Source of the DNA: Alentia gelatinosa
Lineage: Eukaryota; Annelida; Polychaeta; Phyllodocida; Polynoidae
Direction of reading: 5' to 3'
DNA length: 64,000 bases
Assembly: GCA_950022655.1 (NCBI GenBank)
Contig: OX465584.1
Span: 54,454,789-54,518,788 of the forward strand
Part shown: piece by piece, positions 22,750 through 33,640 of the stretch
Layout: each line of letters opens with the position of its first letter
Numbering within the stretch: position 1 is the stretch's first letter
Position numbers and translations under genes: made by a program
Notes under the pieces: model-generated
Database searches by the model: none
What the model saw: only the letters and a program-made list of their open reading frames with translations
Told to the model about the DNA's origin: nothing

Positions 22750-23130
22750 TCAGTGCTTTTCTGTTACCACAACTTCCCAACCTTCTTTTGTGAATGGAGA
22801 ATCAAAAAGTTGATTAATACCATCAATTCCAAGATCTTTTTTGGTATACACGGAAACAAGGGTTTGCCATATATGGTCATATTCAAAGTAGTTCGGCACT
22901 CTAAACGGGAGCGTAAACACACTTTGAAATGATATGTGATTAAAAATGGGCAAACCCACTGTAGGGCAGTCCCATACTGTTTTTTGCAGAGCACTAGAGA
23001 CTTGCATATCCAAGTCCATGAGCTCAGCATTTGCATCCCTTTTGATGAGGTACAGATGCTGCAGGATGGGGTGTGGTATTAGATGCAGCGCAGACTTGGG
23101 ATATTTTTTTGTATAGATGTACTTCCAAAA
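22750..23130 (-). other. Unrecognised coding-like open frame, 126 codons
   Basis: On the minus strand a frame is open from 23130 to a stop at 22750-22752, with natural-looking composition (for example YLIKRDANAELMDLDMQ and YFEYDHIWQTLVSVYTKK). A second place, 58905-58975, encodes the similar YLIKGDANAELIDLEIQ on the minus strand, so the sequence is repeated. No start codon or splice site is clear. It may be an exon of a nested gene, a retrocopy or part of a transposon protein. Confidence 0.35.
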
Positions 23131-23231
23131 TTAGTTTGTTTAGGTTGTTAAAATAAAAACATGTTTTTGTATATTTGGTCAAAGAAAACTTTTCCCCTGC
23201 CCCTTGTTTAGCTTGCCCCAGCCTCAGGCTT

Positions 23232-23457
23232 CAGGGGCCTTCTGAATAATTTAGGCTTGTACATGAAGACTTATTTCGTAGGCCAACGAGACCCAGGGAC
23301 GATGTGGGTCAACTTTATTCAACACGTATGGTTGACCATTTGTCTCAGGAAGGATGGTCTTAGTGATCGAGGTTGAATATCATTAAAGGATAACCCATGT
23401 ATGAGGTCTCATTGTACCCTGTATTGTCATATGCATGAGCTATTCAACAGGCCCCAG
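23232..23457. mobile_element. MITE with CAGGGGCCTT termini
   Basis: The left end caggggccttctgaataatt and the right end gctattcaacaggccccag are inverse copies. The internal text (acccagggacgatgtgggtc) resembles the 32079-32302 element, whose termini are of the same type. Confidence 0.7.
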
Positions 23458-23810
23458 GTGCACACCTTGTTTGATAAATAGGCTCAGGTATGAAGACAAT
23501 CGTGACTGATGGATGGACACTTGCTTCATCGGAAACGAAATACCAAACAGAATATGTCATACCAAGGTACACAAATTGTACCTCAATTCTTGGTAGCCGA
23601 AACACGTTCTAAGAAGATTCACCATCCTATCAACACTTTGATATATCCCACTATCGTTAACATATGTATAGCATTGTTCTAAGAGATGCCAGTTGTCCTA
23701 ATATTTTCCGTTCATTAAAATAGTGTCAAATTCGAAAATATAGAGTAGATAATCAGGGTTAGGGATTTTCGTTAGTCATATACTTATCTGCTGTTTGAGT
23801 GATCATGAAT

Positions 23811-24460
23811 ACTAAGAGAAAACGTGTTACTGAGACCCTAGGGATGATCGTTTGAGGTCTTTTGTATCACATATGATATGCCCGATTGGCAGAATGACAT
23901 ATTTATGTTACAAAAGGCCGAGAACAGCATCCCTATGGCTCAGTCACTACGTTTTCTTATTATCATTATATACTCAGAGATGTCAGTTTTCCATTTTTCC
24001 ATGGAAATCCACTTTTTCACATTCAGTATATGTAATTGGTTTTCCTTGCGTCAAACAAAGATAAAATTGATTTAGCCTCATTCACACCAGTATAACAGTG
24101 GGTTGAACCTCCCCACAGACCCTCTGGTCCATGCTATGTCCGACAATGACATATTATCCGAGTTTTCCCAGTTTCTCTGAGGCAGAGAAATCCACATGAA
24201 ATGTTTCCAACTTTTTTCCCTGAGCCCAACTGACATCCCTGTATACTAAAACTGATGAGAAGATTATCAAGACGTGGTAATAACACCTCTATGGCAAGCC
24301 GAAAAAAAGAAATTTAAATTGGTAGAATCACCATTTTATTTACTTACTTGCATAGCTCATTCACTACGTCACAGTGCACCCGAACATCATCAATACTACA
24401 TTCCTATAGCAGGGGGTAGTATTTCATAGACGTTCAGCCATAGATATATCATAAAAGAAC
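23811..24460 (+). mobile_element. Fold-back element family J, interrupted by a hAT-like MITE
   Basis: The hairpin 23811-23962 has arms actaagagaaaacgtgttac and cagtcactacgttttctta, like 17203. A hAT-like MITE (23975-24241) follows. The J tail (agtatttcatagacgttcag, then ccatagatata) reappears at about 24340-24460. Confidence 0.5.
23975..24241. mobile_element. hAT-like MITE, CAGGGATGTCAG family
   Basis: The termini are CAGAGATGTCAGTT and AACTGACATCCCTG, flanked on both sides by TATACT. Copies or fragments: 6453, 35017, 37090, 45802, 46473 and 48357. Confidence 0.8.
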
Positions 24461-24582
24461 CATACATTTACCTTTCGAGCTTGACTACATGTATATGGTT
24501 ACATAACATTTCGTACTGCTAATATGGTAGTATTTTTTAGAATGAAACTCATATTGATACTTTATTTGTTCCTGTCTTTCAG

Positions 24583-24637
24583 ACTTTTGTTACTTCCATA
24601 TCAATGAGTGCTATCGCAACGAATGGAGTTGTACAAG
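24583..24637 (+). CDS. kcc: KCC exon 2: end of TM2 and following loop
   Basis: A short 55-nt exon, 18 codons plus one base, between the acceptor ctgtctttcag and the donor gtatgt. It encodes residues 50-67 with the SLC12 signature SMSAIATNGVV. It enters in phase 0 and leaves in phase 1. The flanking introns are 8.9 and 16.1 kb, so it could not be found without protein homology. The usual Pro after NGVV is Gln here. Confidence 0.93.
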
Positions 24638-24754
24638 GTATGTGACCCTTAATATATATAATAGGTATATCAAAAAGACTTGTAAAACTTGTAGAGGTTC
24701 ATGGTGTATATGCAGAAAGTGAAGAATGACTTGTTTGCTAGAGAAAATGTCCCT

Positions 24755-25330
24755 TTCAGTAGCCTTTTTTCCACAGGCTGGTGTCGCACCATATCTGCTT
24801 AGTTACGCAATGCCTGCAGCCAAACAAATACCTGCCAACGTATTCCTTATTATTAGACGACTGGGTGTATGATAGTAATACATCTATAATATCGATTTAG
24901 ATTTTGCAGTAATTACATCGTATTCTATTGTATTCCAGCTCCAATTTGGTGGGTTAAACATGTATGTGCCTCAACGGTACTTAAGATATGAATAATTAAG
25001 AAAACATACAAGTGGTAGATATACAATGGCAGAAGCCTAGGCAGCATAGGCTTATCTTTATCTTTGGGGAAATCAGGCAGTTATCAACTATTAAGATAAG
25101 AAAGCCCATAGTTGATATTACAGTACTGTAGTTTGTCCAAGCCATCAAATCTTGCCGAACACAACACTTGCACTTATACCTACCGCCCACGCTCTAGACG
25201 TATAAGCTTGGAATCCCAAAGACACAAAGATAGAGTGACTTGTGTTTGACTGAACGACCTAACTGAGCTACACACCGGTAGGCGGAGCTGAACGGATAAA
25301 CTAGAATCCCCTGTGACGTAATATCACGGC
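24755..25330. repeat. Interspersed repeat family L, copy 1
   Basis: Blocks ttacgcaatgcctgcagcca, cagctccaatttg and ggcggagctgaacgg are shared in the same order with 38003-38400. Parts of the middle have no counterpart there. The class is unknown. Confidence 0.6.
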
Positions 25331-25451
25331 ATCCTTTACTGACTCCATTTCCCTTACTCTATATTTCCTGTTTATCATCATCTGAATTATATCGTGTCTT
25401 CTTTCGTGAATGTTTTGAAATGCGCACGAATAGCAAGGTCAAAATAATGAC

Positions 25452-25935
25452 AAAAAGGCATATCGGATAACTCGTCTTTAAAATCAAAACCTATTTCATT
25501 TTCCTGAAATTTGATATATGATGATCTGCAAGTGTTGTAGAACACATAGCTATTTTTTTAAAGTGTGGTCATTGTGTTACATTTTGTTTTAGAGATGAAT
25601 ATTATGATAATGTTCTGATAAATTTTATAAAGTTATTTTTCACATAGTTAAACCCATATCATTTTCTTTATATTTTGAAAGAATATAGTCAATGTATATT
25701 TCTGCACATTCAGGCACTTAAATCTAAGTTACCCTATATTTTTCAGTACATTTCCTATGTAAATCAAGCAAATGTAAACGGGCCTATTTTACCTATTGTG
25801 ATTAGATAAACTGGACAAAATGTTAGATTTGGTATTTGAATGAATCACAAGGAACCTGTTAACAATGATAATTGACAATAATTAAACATCACCAGGTGGC
25901 GCCACCGTGAAGTGTAGGATATTCCTTTAAATATG
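25452..25935. mobile_element. TIR element family M, copy 1
   Basis: It starts aaaggcatatcggataa and ends gtaggatattccttta, roughly inverse termini. The internal block caccaggtggcgccac precedes the right end. The same element, interrupted, is at 35399-36246, and its left end alone is at 50089-50130. Confidence 0.65.
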
Positions 25936-26770
25936 ATTGATGATGGGAGAGTGTTCCACAGTTGTAAAGTAAAGAGGGTACTCCGCACCTTCCTGTTGAG
26001 GATAACACCTGACATGTGGATACAGTGAGTTTACAGGTGTGGGCCTTCACAACGCGCCGATGACTTTCCTATGGCGTAGAGCCATTGACATGACATTGAA
26101 AGGTCAGCTTCCTCCGGCCTTTCCAGCGTGGTCTGAACCTGAGACAGGTTGTTGGTAAAAACACCACCAGATCTGCTCAGAAATGCCTAAAACATGAGCT
26201 GGGAGGCTATGACGCTGGACCCTCCATACCACATTGCCTGCCGTTTTTAACGCCTCAGATGTTCATAGTTTAAAGTTTATGTCCAGGCACTAACCATGTC
26301 CTCATTTCAGTTGGTCTGGCTCGCGTGAGGTATCACACACTAGACTTCACTAATTCAGGGTTTACAGATTTCCACTTTTCAGTATGTTTTCTAAGCAATG
26401 TCCTCAAAATGTTCTATGAATTAAGAATAGTTGAGGCAGATTTGATCAAGTAACTTTTTTTATCCAAATATTGTTTTTATGTCGCCTTAAAATATCCTTA
26501 ATAGCTAATATCAGCTAATAAGTTCATAATGTGCGCATCTCAGCAAGTCCACTCTTGCACTGTATATTTACTGCCATGTGATTGTCTAGAAAGGGGAGAA
26601 CCAAGGTTAACTGGCACCCACCTCTGACTAGCTGATGACTAGGGAACCAGTGTAAGGTCTAGTCTGGTTTCCCAGTCAGCCACTAGGTGGCTCAGCGAGT
26701 TTCAGCCTATTTGTCCTATCCCTACTGTTAACCTCGATGATAAATGCAGTACATGTATCTAGATATACCT

Positions 26771-27098
26771 GTCGGAAGCTCAGGTAAAAAGGGTGTCTCA
26801 ATACTTGTTATCTCAAGGTTGTAGCACTTTTTTGATCAGAGTCCCACTGCAGCCACTTTTCTCTTCACCACCAGCAGTGGTAGAGTTCCTGCTATATCAA
26901 AGACCAATCCTCCTCACACCATGTCTATGTGGTGTGGGAATTAAAAAACTCTCACTTCGGTAAATGTGAAGGGGTGAGATTCCTATCTGAATCCATGACA
27001 TAGATTCGATCACCACCCTTGTGGTGTAAAAGAACCTTGAGAAAGTCTGGAAAGGACCTGTAATGATTAACTGGACATTAAATCAAACCAAAAAATCA
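26771..27098 (+). mobile_element. tRNA-derived SINE, diverged copy
   Basis: It aligns with 42097-42413 over its whole length (gcagccacttttctcttcac, ctgctatatcaaagaccaat, gattcgatcaccacccttgt). The A box is degraded and the tail is ggacattaaatcaaacc. It is followed by T tracts and a subfamily 1 tail fragment (27140-27212). Confidence 0.8.
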
Positions 27099-27139
27099 TC
27101 CCCCTTTGAGTATTTTTTTTTTTTTTAATTTTTTTTTTT

Positions 27140-27212
27140 ACAATACTCCATGTGAGCTGAGTACGAGTTCCTAATGCTAGGTCTATGGGAAGAAAACACC
27201 AGGGATGAGATG
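27140..27212 (+). mobile_element. Fold-back tail fragment, subfamily 1
   Basis: The phrase gagtacgagttcctaatgct, then ggtctatggg, ends accagggatgagat. No hairpin is attached. Confidence 0.6.
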
Positions 27213-27551
27213 AAAGGCCCGTGTCCTAATCGACACCTCCCGCTTAGTTAAACGTCACTACTGCCATTTCACATGTATCGACCTGTTACTGCTAATAGTG
27301 TTAACGAGTATAGCAGAACAGGTTTCAGATAAAGAACTACAAGTTTGATGTACCTCAGAGGTGTCACAGTCCAGACGAAGCCGTGTGTATCTGGGGAATG
27401 CCTCTGATATTCATCCTCACTACGTTTCCACGCGGGTCCAGGGCAGATGGACTCAGCAGGTAAAACCTCCCCCAACCCCCACCCACCCCCTGCTGGTGCT
27501 CGTTACTGACCGAGCAGGTTGTTGAGCGCGGGGCAGGCTACACCCGCCGTG

Positions 27552-27870
27552 TTAATCTCTTTCAAGGCGGATAATGCCTTGATGCATTCCCCAGCGCAGA
27601 CCGAAAAATGCCTTGAGGCATTATGCATAAAAAAAATTAATATTTATGAATTCATTTTTATGAAGAAATAATAGATCAATACATCTGAAACTTTCAGAGA
27701 ATATAACTATGATATCGTATTTACCACTATTTAGTATAACAAATAATATACATAAGGATGATGTGTCATATCACGTGATGAAATGATAAAATGTAGACAA
27801 AAATAAGGCCAGTCCCCTGGCGTTATGCTAGTCCCAAGTATCCCGCCCTATCTAAGAGGGCTCAGGTGGA
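27552..27870 (+). mobile_element. piggyBac-like MITE family H, copy 2
   Basis: It begins with TTAA, then tctttcaaggcggataat. It matches 55640-56004 in ctgaaactttcagagaatat and tgtgtcatatcacgtgat. The right end (tctaagagggct) has lost its TTAA. Confidence 0.6.
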
Positions 27871-27934
27871 TAGAACCTAACTAACCCTTCAACATCTGTG
27901 TGCTAACACTGTGACGTTGGGAAAGGAACAGAGA

Positions 27935-28110
27935 CCCAGTATCTCAGTGTCCTAGAGGCGTGTCGAACTGACCATGACCAATTAATAGGGACTGAAATAC
28001 CTCATTAACTCACTGGTGCTTAATTCACTTGGATCCTAGACAGGGTGTTGCAAAAATGGTAAGTTTACTGGTTGCAAGTGGGTTACAGAAAATGACTTAT
28101 AGACCGAATA
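27935..28110 (-). mobile_element. Family G fragment, inverse
   Basis: Blocks ctgaccatgaccaatta, cactggtgctt and gcaagtgggttacagaaaat are inverse matches to the 22308 copy. Confidence 0.65.
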
Positions 28111-28589
28111 TAACCCCAACTTTTATTTGTCTATATTCCATGCTCATTTCCTCCTAATTCTCGGCGCTGTACTTTTATGTCTACTCCTTGACTGCCATTA
28201 CATATTCTCATGCATACCCGTCCTTTCTGCAAGCAGCTTGAGACTCTTTTCTATCTAAACTTGATCTTTGCAGCCTGTTGGATGTATTTTTTATCAGTTT
28301 TCATTCAAGAAATTTCTCCTGTCAGGTAATTTATGCTTAATGAGGTATTTTCGGGTAAGGCAAGAGTTTCAGTTTTAAGCTTTGATAGTTTATAACCGTC
28401 ATCGCTGTTTACATTTGCATAGAAGCCTTCCAACTTTCTGCAGAGTGTTGTGTCAATGTTCTGCAGTACAGCCCTTCAGTACAGTAGCACTATAAAACAG
28501 TCATATGGTCCCACTACTATGAGCAGGCCAAAGTTAAGTTAGTATACCTTTCTTTCTCCAGAACCAGATAGGCCAACCAATGAGTCAGT

Positions 28590-28642
28590 CTCAAAAGGAC
28601 GTAACTAACCTACTGAGACGTTAGACTACACAAACAAACAAG
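28590..28642 (+). repeat. gacgttaa-type 3' tail
   Basis: The phrase gagacgttagactacacaaa, then caaacaag, is one of several related tails (14-36, 300-360, 35783-35812 and 48620-48672). I take them as 3' ends of short retroelements. From 28643 to 29470 nothing else is recognised. Confidence 0.5.
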
Positions 28643-29469
28643 TATCTGCCTTACCATTGAACTATGTATATTTGGTATGCTTTTTATGTAAAATCTATAA
28701 TTCAGAAAAGTGTTTTCCTTCGTTATCACGAGCAGTCCAGCAAACCATATTGAACTTACAGTGGCAGCTACCACACTTAGACCTGAATGAATTGTCATAC
28801 ACTACATTTGGCCACAATCCAGATGGAAACACCAGTCACAATGAAGACCATGCTTGTTTATCCAGCAAGTCTGATCCTGTTTTAATGGCTTGAATTTGCT
28901 GTTGAAAGCTTCCCACGTATTCCTCTGAATCAGGTCACTGTTCGGTCTAAATCCCAGAGACTTGTGGGATCGAGCTGTCTAACTTGGACTAAGTGAATAA
29001 ATAGTATTATGAACAACATTCTAGGAAGTGAGGAGAGGTTATTCTACGTATTCCTTGCTGTGCTTCAATTCACTATAGAGGTTCGAACTATTGAAGTAAA
29101 TACACGTTCATTTATCATACATTTCGCCTTTCGGTAAACATATCACAGGGTAAATGCATGTAGTACTACCTCCGACGTTTAGGAAAGAATGAGCGAGACT
29201 TATGCCTCAAAGAATAGCCATTGTCATAGTGTCTCTGATCTACTTCAGTTATTATAAACCTCTCGAGGTCAGCAAAGCAAAATGTAAGGGTGGGGTCTCA
29301 AACCTTTGATTTAGACAAAGCAATCTACATGAAGTGGACAGTCAAATTCAACCTTGCCACAAATCATTTATCTAGTTTTCCTCTGATTCTGGAATTGAAA
29401 GTATGGCTTAGAACAATATTGGTATCCTAGCAACACATGTTATATTTATGATCTTTGATGAATGAACGT

Positions 29470-30090
29470 GGAATTTCAAAAGTGAATGATTAAAAGGTTT
29501 GGGTTTTATCGAGTCAGTGTATCATTTTCTGAAACCCACTTGGCACTGAGACAACCAGCCAGTTCTATATAGGAAACCCATGAAAGTTTAGGGTCTGAGC
29601 TCGTATCCCATCGAGTTTGAATCACATAATAATTCACAAGGCGAAGCCGCGTGAATTACTATGTGATTCAAATGAGATGGGATGGAGCTCTGACCCTAAA
29701 CTCGAATGGGTTTCTGAATTTATCTCACCTTTAATATTGACTAATGGGCTAACATTTGTGACATTATCCCCCATTGTATATTTTTCCTAAATATCTAATA
29801 GGCGTTAGGTACGAGTTCCCAATGTTAAGTCTATGGAGAAAAAATATCTAGGGTGAGATAATACACCCTATCTATTAAGAGTCTACATATGGCAAGCACC
29901 GCTCATTTTCTGTAACCCACTTGGCAGTGAAACAACCAGCCAGTTCTACACGCTATCCATGTCCACATATAGCAAGAACCGGTGGGTCAGTGAGGTACTT
30001 TGGCCTGTAGTGATTGTTCCTGGTCAGCTGGGCACTTGTGACGCTGGACCCCTGAGCAGAAACACCAATGCACTGAGTGATAGCAGAGTA
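29470..30090 (+). mobile_element. Family G copy interrupted by a fold-back element
   Basis: The left part (to 29570) and the right part (from 29886) match the 22308 copy around cattttctgaaacccacttg. About 48 bp, ending accagccagttcta, is present on both sides of the insertion. Confidence 0.65.
29571..29866 (+). mobile_element. Fold-back element, subfamily 1, best-preserved copy
   Basis: The hairpin arms are aggaaacccatgaaagttta and ctaaactcgaatgggtttct, with inner arms cgtatcccatcgagtttgaa and ttcaaatgagatgggat. The apex is attcacaaggcgaagccgcg, then tgaatta. The tail runs from tttatctcacctttaa through gttcccaatgttaagtctat to gggtgagataat. Confidence 0.85.
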
Positions 30091-30406
30091 TGCACAGGTT
30101 GAAATCGTGGCAACATGGTATGCACTGTATATATGGGCGTGGCAACAGATCCCATTCCAAATATAAGTTATGAAAGTAAAGACAAAATAGCTGCCGATCT
30201 TTTCAGGCGCTACTTTACATGCTAGGGACTTTTCCCCCGTATTCTCTCAGGAGATTAGGACTTTCTGTATTGTATTCAATATGTAGGCTCCATAGGTTTA
30301 GTATGGAGACTACGGTGGATAATAAAGGGGTTTAACAATCCAAACCGGGATTCCAGTAGAAATAAAAATATTTTAAAAAGAATTACAAAAATACATACAT
30401 ACTAAT

Positions 30407-30840
30407 GACTGGTTTCAGATACAAGCGGTCGTATGCTCTGAGGAGTTGGCGCGTGGTAATATCCGAGAGTAGGCGAGATATTGCGTAGAGTCAACTCCTA
30501 GGAGCATACACACGCTTTTATCTGAAACCAGTCTATATTATATTTATCATTCCTGACAAGTGGCGTACTGATATTAGTTCATTTTGGTGTGCACCATTTT
30601 TTTATATGCACAATTTTTCCGTATGCGCTGGCTTTTGCAGCCTTTTCCTGACAAGTGCAGTACCCATATTTGTTCTTTTTAAGTAGGCACTATTTTTTCA
30701 TACGCACTATTTTTCCGTATGCGCCTGGTTTGCAGTCAGGAGCATACGACATATATATATGCTCCGGGTATGCCCATACACACTCCCTATGTGTTTCTAT
30801 GGGCACTTTGCATCAGGTAGACAATAAATACATTTATCGG
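30407..30840 (+). mobile_element. Fold-back element, subfamily A, with extended tail
   Basis: The hairpin 30407-30533 has the gactggtttcagatac arms and the apex gttggcgcgtggtaatatcc. The tail repeats the block tcctgacaagtg...ttttccgtatgcgc twice before ending ctatgggcactttgcatcag, then gtagacaataaa. Confidence 0.8.
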
Positions 30841-30924
30841 GCAAACTCAACAGGTCGATACAAGAAGCACCCCCCAGATTGCTTCACAGATCGTTCTCCT
30901 TGCTTCTCCAACCACCCCCAGATA

Positions 30925-31516
30925 CACTCTCACAGCAGAGATCCTGCGCTTTACTTCCTGCAGTCGCTTCTATCTCTGCCCCAATCTGCCTGTTTGGGCC
31001 CAAATCTGGCCCCTACGCCAGTTTTCGAAATATCCTAAATTCTGAGGGCTTTTGGGGGTAATTTGTGTTCTACTAGTAATTAGAGATGAACATATTTATA
31101 TGGCAAATGAAATACTCTCATTTCTGTTATCATTTATTTCAAACCAGACACAGTCTCTGGGATTACTTTCTACAGTGGAAAGCACCTCATGTGTTGCAGG
31201 GCTTTGTTTTGTCAACAATACCCATGTGCTCCTCTGAAGGGGCAGTCTAATTAACTGTGGGTTCCCATAATAAAATGGTTTAAGTATGAAAAAGAAACAG
31301 CTGGATTGTCTGTGAAGATCCATTAGCAATTTCCATATTTCCATACTCATGATATGTGAGTAGTTTGACTTGTATTACTTTTGGCAGTTGCCTTGTTTTG
31401 AATCTGAAATGTTCGGTGGTCTCCCCTGTCTTTAGTGGATACCCAGGGACACAGGCTTTGTGTTGGGGCAGAGATTAAGCCAATGCTAGTGCCACGAAAG
31501 ATCTGGGGGGAGAGTG
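30925..31516. mobile_element. Mutator-like MITE, copy 2 (without insertions)
   Basis: 592 bp from CACTCTCACAGCAGAGATC to AGATCTGGGGGGAGAGTG, flanked by the 9-bp repeats ccccagata and ccccagaca (8 of 9 identical). It serves as the natural empty site for both insertions in copy 1. Confidence 0.85.
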
Positions 31517-32078
31517 CCCCAGACACTGCACGCACAGCTCTGCTTTCATCCGTTCTTGTTCAATCGTTAGGTGAGACGTCATTCAAAGCAGTATTTCTGT
31601 TGGAATAGAGGACAGTAAGATCCGGTAACTGAACGATGACGTGTGCAGCTGTTACACGCGGTGCCTGCACTGCTCTGACACCTCTGTACCCACAATCATC
31701 TAGCAGACTTAGTGGACATTGTTCACTTATCAACGTACGTAAGAGGTGGCAGGAATGAGTGCTATTGAGTGGCTGTTGAGTGGTTATCAGGGGATTGTTC
31801 ACACACTGTGACAGAATCCCTCTCTGCCTCGAAACGAAATTCGCTCAATCTATCGATGACATCTATGTACAATGTAAAGTTAAGGAGAGAGAAATGAATA
31901 TGAACATTGCTAATACACATTATGCGCTTCTGTATTGCCTACAGCTTCGCTTGACTGCATCCTTTCATGTTGTTATCCTGTTTAAAAATGCATCATATTA
32001 ATAAATAAATATGTCCATTTGAATAAGTTACTTATCTCTTTTACAAACTAATACTAAGCTATCCATCCTGTCAGGGCC

Positions 32079-32302
32079 CGGGGGCCCGTTTAATAATCTA
32101 GGATCGCACATGAAGAGCCTTTTCTGCTACTTGTTCAAGGGTTATCATTTTATGATAATTATGTCTGTTCGCTAAGACAGTATTAGCTGCCCATAAGATC
32201 GTCCATAAGTGTTGAAAAAAGTTGACCCAAATCGACCCTGGGTCTCTATGTCACACAGAAAAGGGTCTATATCTACGAGTCTAGATTATTAAACGGGCTC
32301 CA
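32079..32302. mobile_element. MITE with GGGCCCGTTTAATAAT termini
   Basis: The left end ggggcccgtttaataatcta and the right end tagattattaaacgggctcc are inverse copies. The internal gacccaaatcgaccctgggt is itself partly symmetrical. The termini resemble ISL2EU/Harbinger-type ends (inference). 31517-32076 and 32303-32870 show nothing recognised. Confidence 0.8.
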
Positions 32303-32880
32303 GGGTCGGCTCCTGATTAATTTCTGAAATTCCCAGATTTGCAGTGTGGAGCTCCTGAATCTGGTAAAACCTGAGTGAAATATTACTCGCGGAGGTGTCT
32401 TGGAGCGCAGGCGTGTGATGGGCTTTATCTCTGATGGTTTTATAATGATTAGGTTACATGTTCATATTGCACACGGGGTCGCTTTTACCTAGCCATCAAT
32501 TCTGTACAGAATTTTCTACAGCGAAAGTCCCATGTGTAATTTTACACGTGCAGCCTTTGTAGCTGACATCTTTCAGGACCTCTGTATTTCATGGTACAAA
32601 GGTGCACAGGTAATAAGAGAGGTCTTTGAAACCAAAACCAAGTATCTAATAGTGGAATAAATGCATAGATTGATGAAAAAGATCTCAGCCAGTATCATCT
32701 CCAAGTTATAGTCATTAACCTTCTCAGAAGTTTTACTTGTGAAAAGACGTGGATCTGTGATTAAACTGACAAGAATCCATGTTTCAAACCAGCCAAGAAA
32801 TCCAGCTTTAGAGTAATTACGTGTTTGATGTACATAGATTCTGAACATTAAGTTTCATGACTTGTACATGACTGGCTTAC

Positions 32881-33145
32881 CTTGCCACTTTCATCTCTGC
32901 AGTTATCCGAACATGTCTTAGATCTGTCTGGTTGATCAATAATCATGAAAGCAGAAGAAGTGCCTGCTAAATATATACATACACAAGCCACATAGCGACT
33001 TGGCTTTGCTAATGCTATATTTACACTTGTTCCCCGCGACTGCAGCGCCCACGTTTCACCGTAACTTTGAGCACAGTTGCAGATGGCACGGAAGTCATAA
33101 ATATGTGTGTACACTATCTTCCCGGCAGCCACGGTTTGAATTTCT
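32881..33145 (-). other. Possible exon, unrecognised
   Basis: A minus-strand open frame of about 88 codons (for example GKIVYTHIYDFRAICNCAQS) ends at a perfect donor, AAG followed by gtaagc (32875-32880). Its upstream side runs into the minisatellite at 33158, where no pyrimidine-rich acceptor exists. It has six Cys, but no family is recognised. It may be chance. Confidence 0.2.
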
Positions 33146-33157
33146 TCTTGCCCACAT

Positions 33158-33640
33158 TTCCTGAGTTGTCCCATGCCCCTCATGTTTTGTCCACGGCCCC
33201 CTGAGTTGTCCCATATCCCTCATGTTTTTTTCAACGGCCCCCTAAGTTGTTACACGTCCTTCACGTTTTGTCCTTGGTCCCCTGAGTTGTCCCACGTCCC
33301 TCACGTTTTGTCCCTGGTCCCCTGAGTTGTCTCACGTCCCTTAGGTTTTGTCCCAGGTCCCCTGAGTTGTCCCACGTCCCTCACATTTGTCCCTGGTCCC
33401 CTGAGTTGTCTCACGTCCCTTAGGTTTTGTCCCAGGTCCCCTGAGTTGTCCCACGTCCCTCACGTTTTGTCCCTGGTCCCCTGAGTTGTCTCACGTCCCT
33501 TAGGTTTTGTCCCAGGTCCCCTGAGTTGTCCCACGTCCCTCACGTTTTGTCCCTGGTCCCCTGAGTTGTCTCACGTCCCTTAGGTTTTGTCCCAGGTCCC
33601 CTGAGTTGTCCCACGTCCCTCACATTTGTCCCTGGTCCCA
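33158..33640. repeat. Minisatellite of 40-bp units in 80-bp dimers
   Basis: Unit type A (gttgtcccacgtccctcacg) alternates with type B (gttgtctcacgtcccttagg), each followed by ttttgtccctggtcccctga or a close variant. The left flank has older, diverged units. Two A units carry the same 2-bp deletion (cacatttgtccc). A stray unit is at 33822-33880. The region 33881-34834 is otherwise featureless except for a poly-C tract. Confidence 0.95.

Noticed and set aside
30925..31516. A long terminal repeat of a retrovirus-like element
   Set aside because: The ends are inverse copies of CACTCTC with 9-bp duplications, not TG...CA with a primer-binding site. No internal region is present.
33158..33640. A CRISPR array
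   Set aside because: The units are contiguous 40-mers without unique spacers, in animal DNA.
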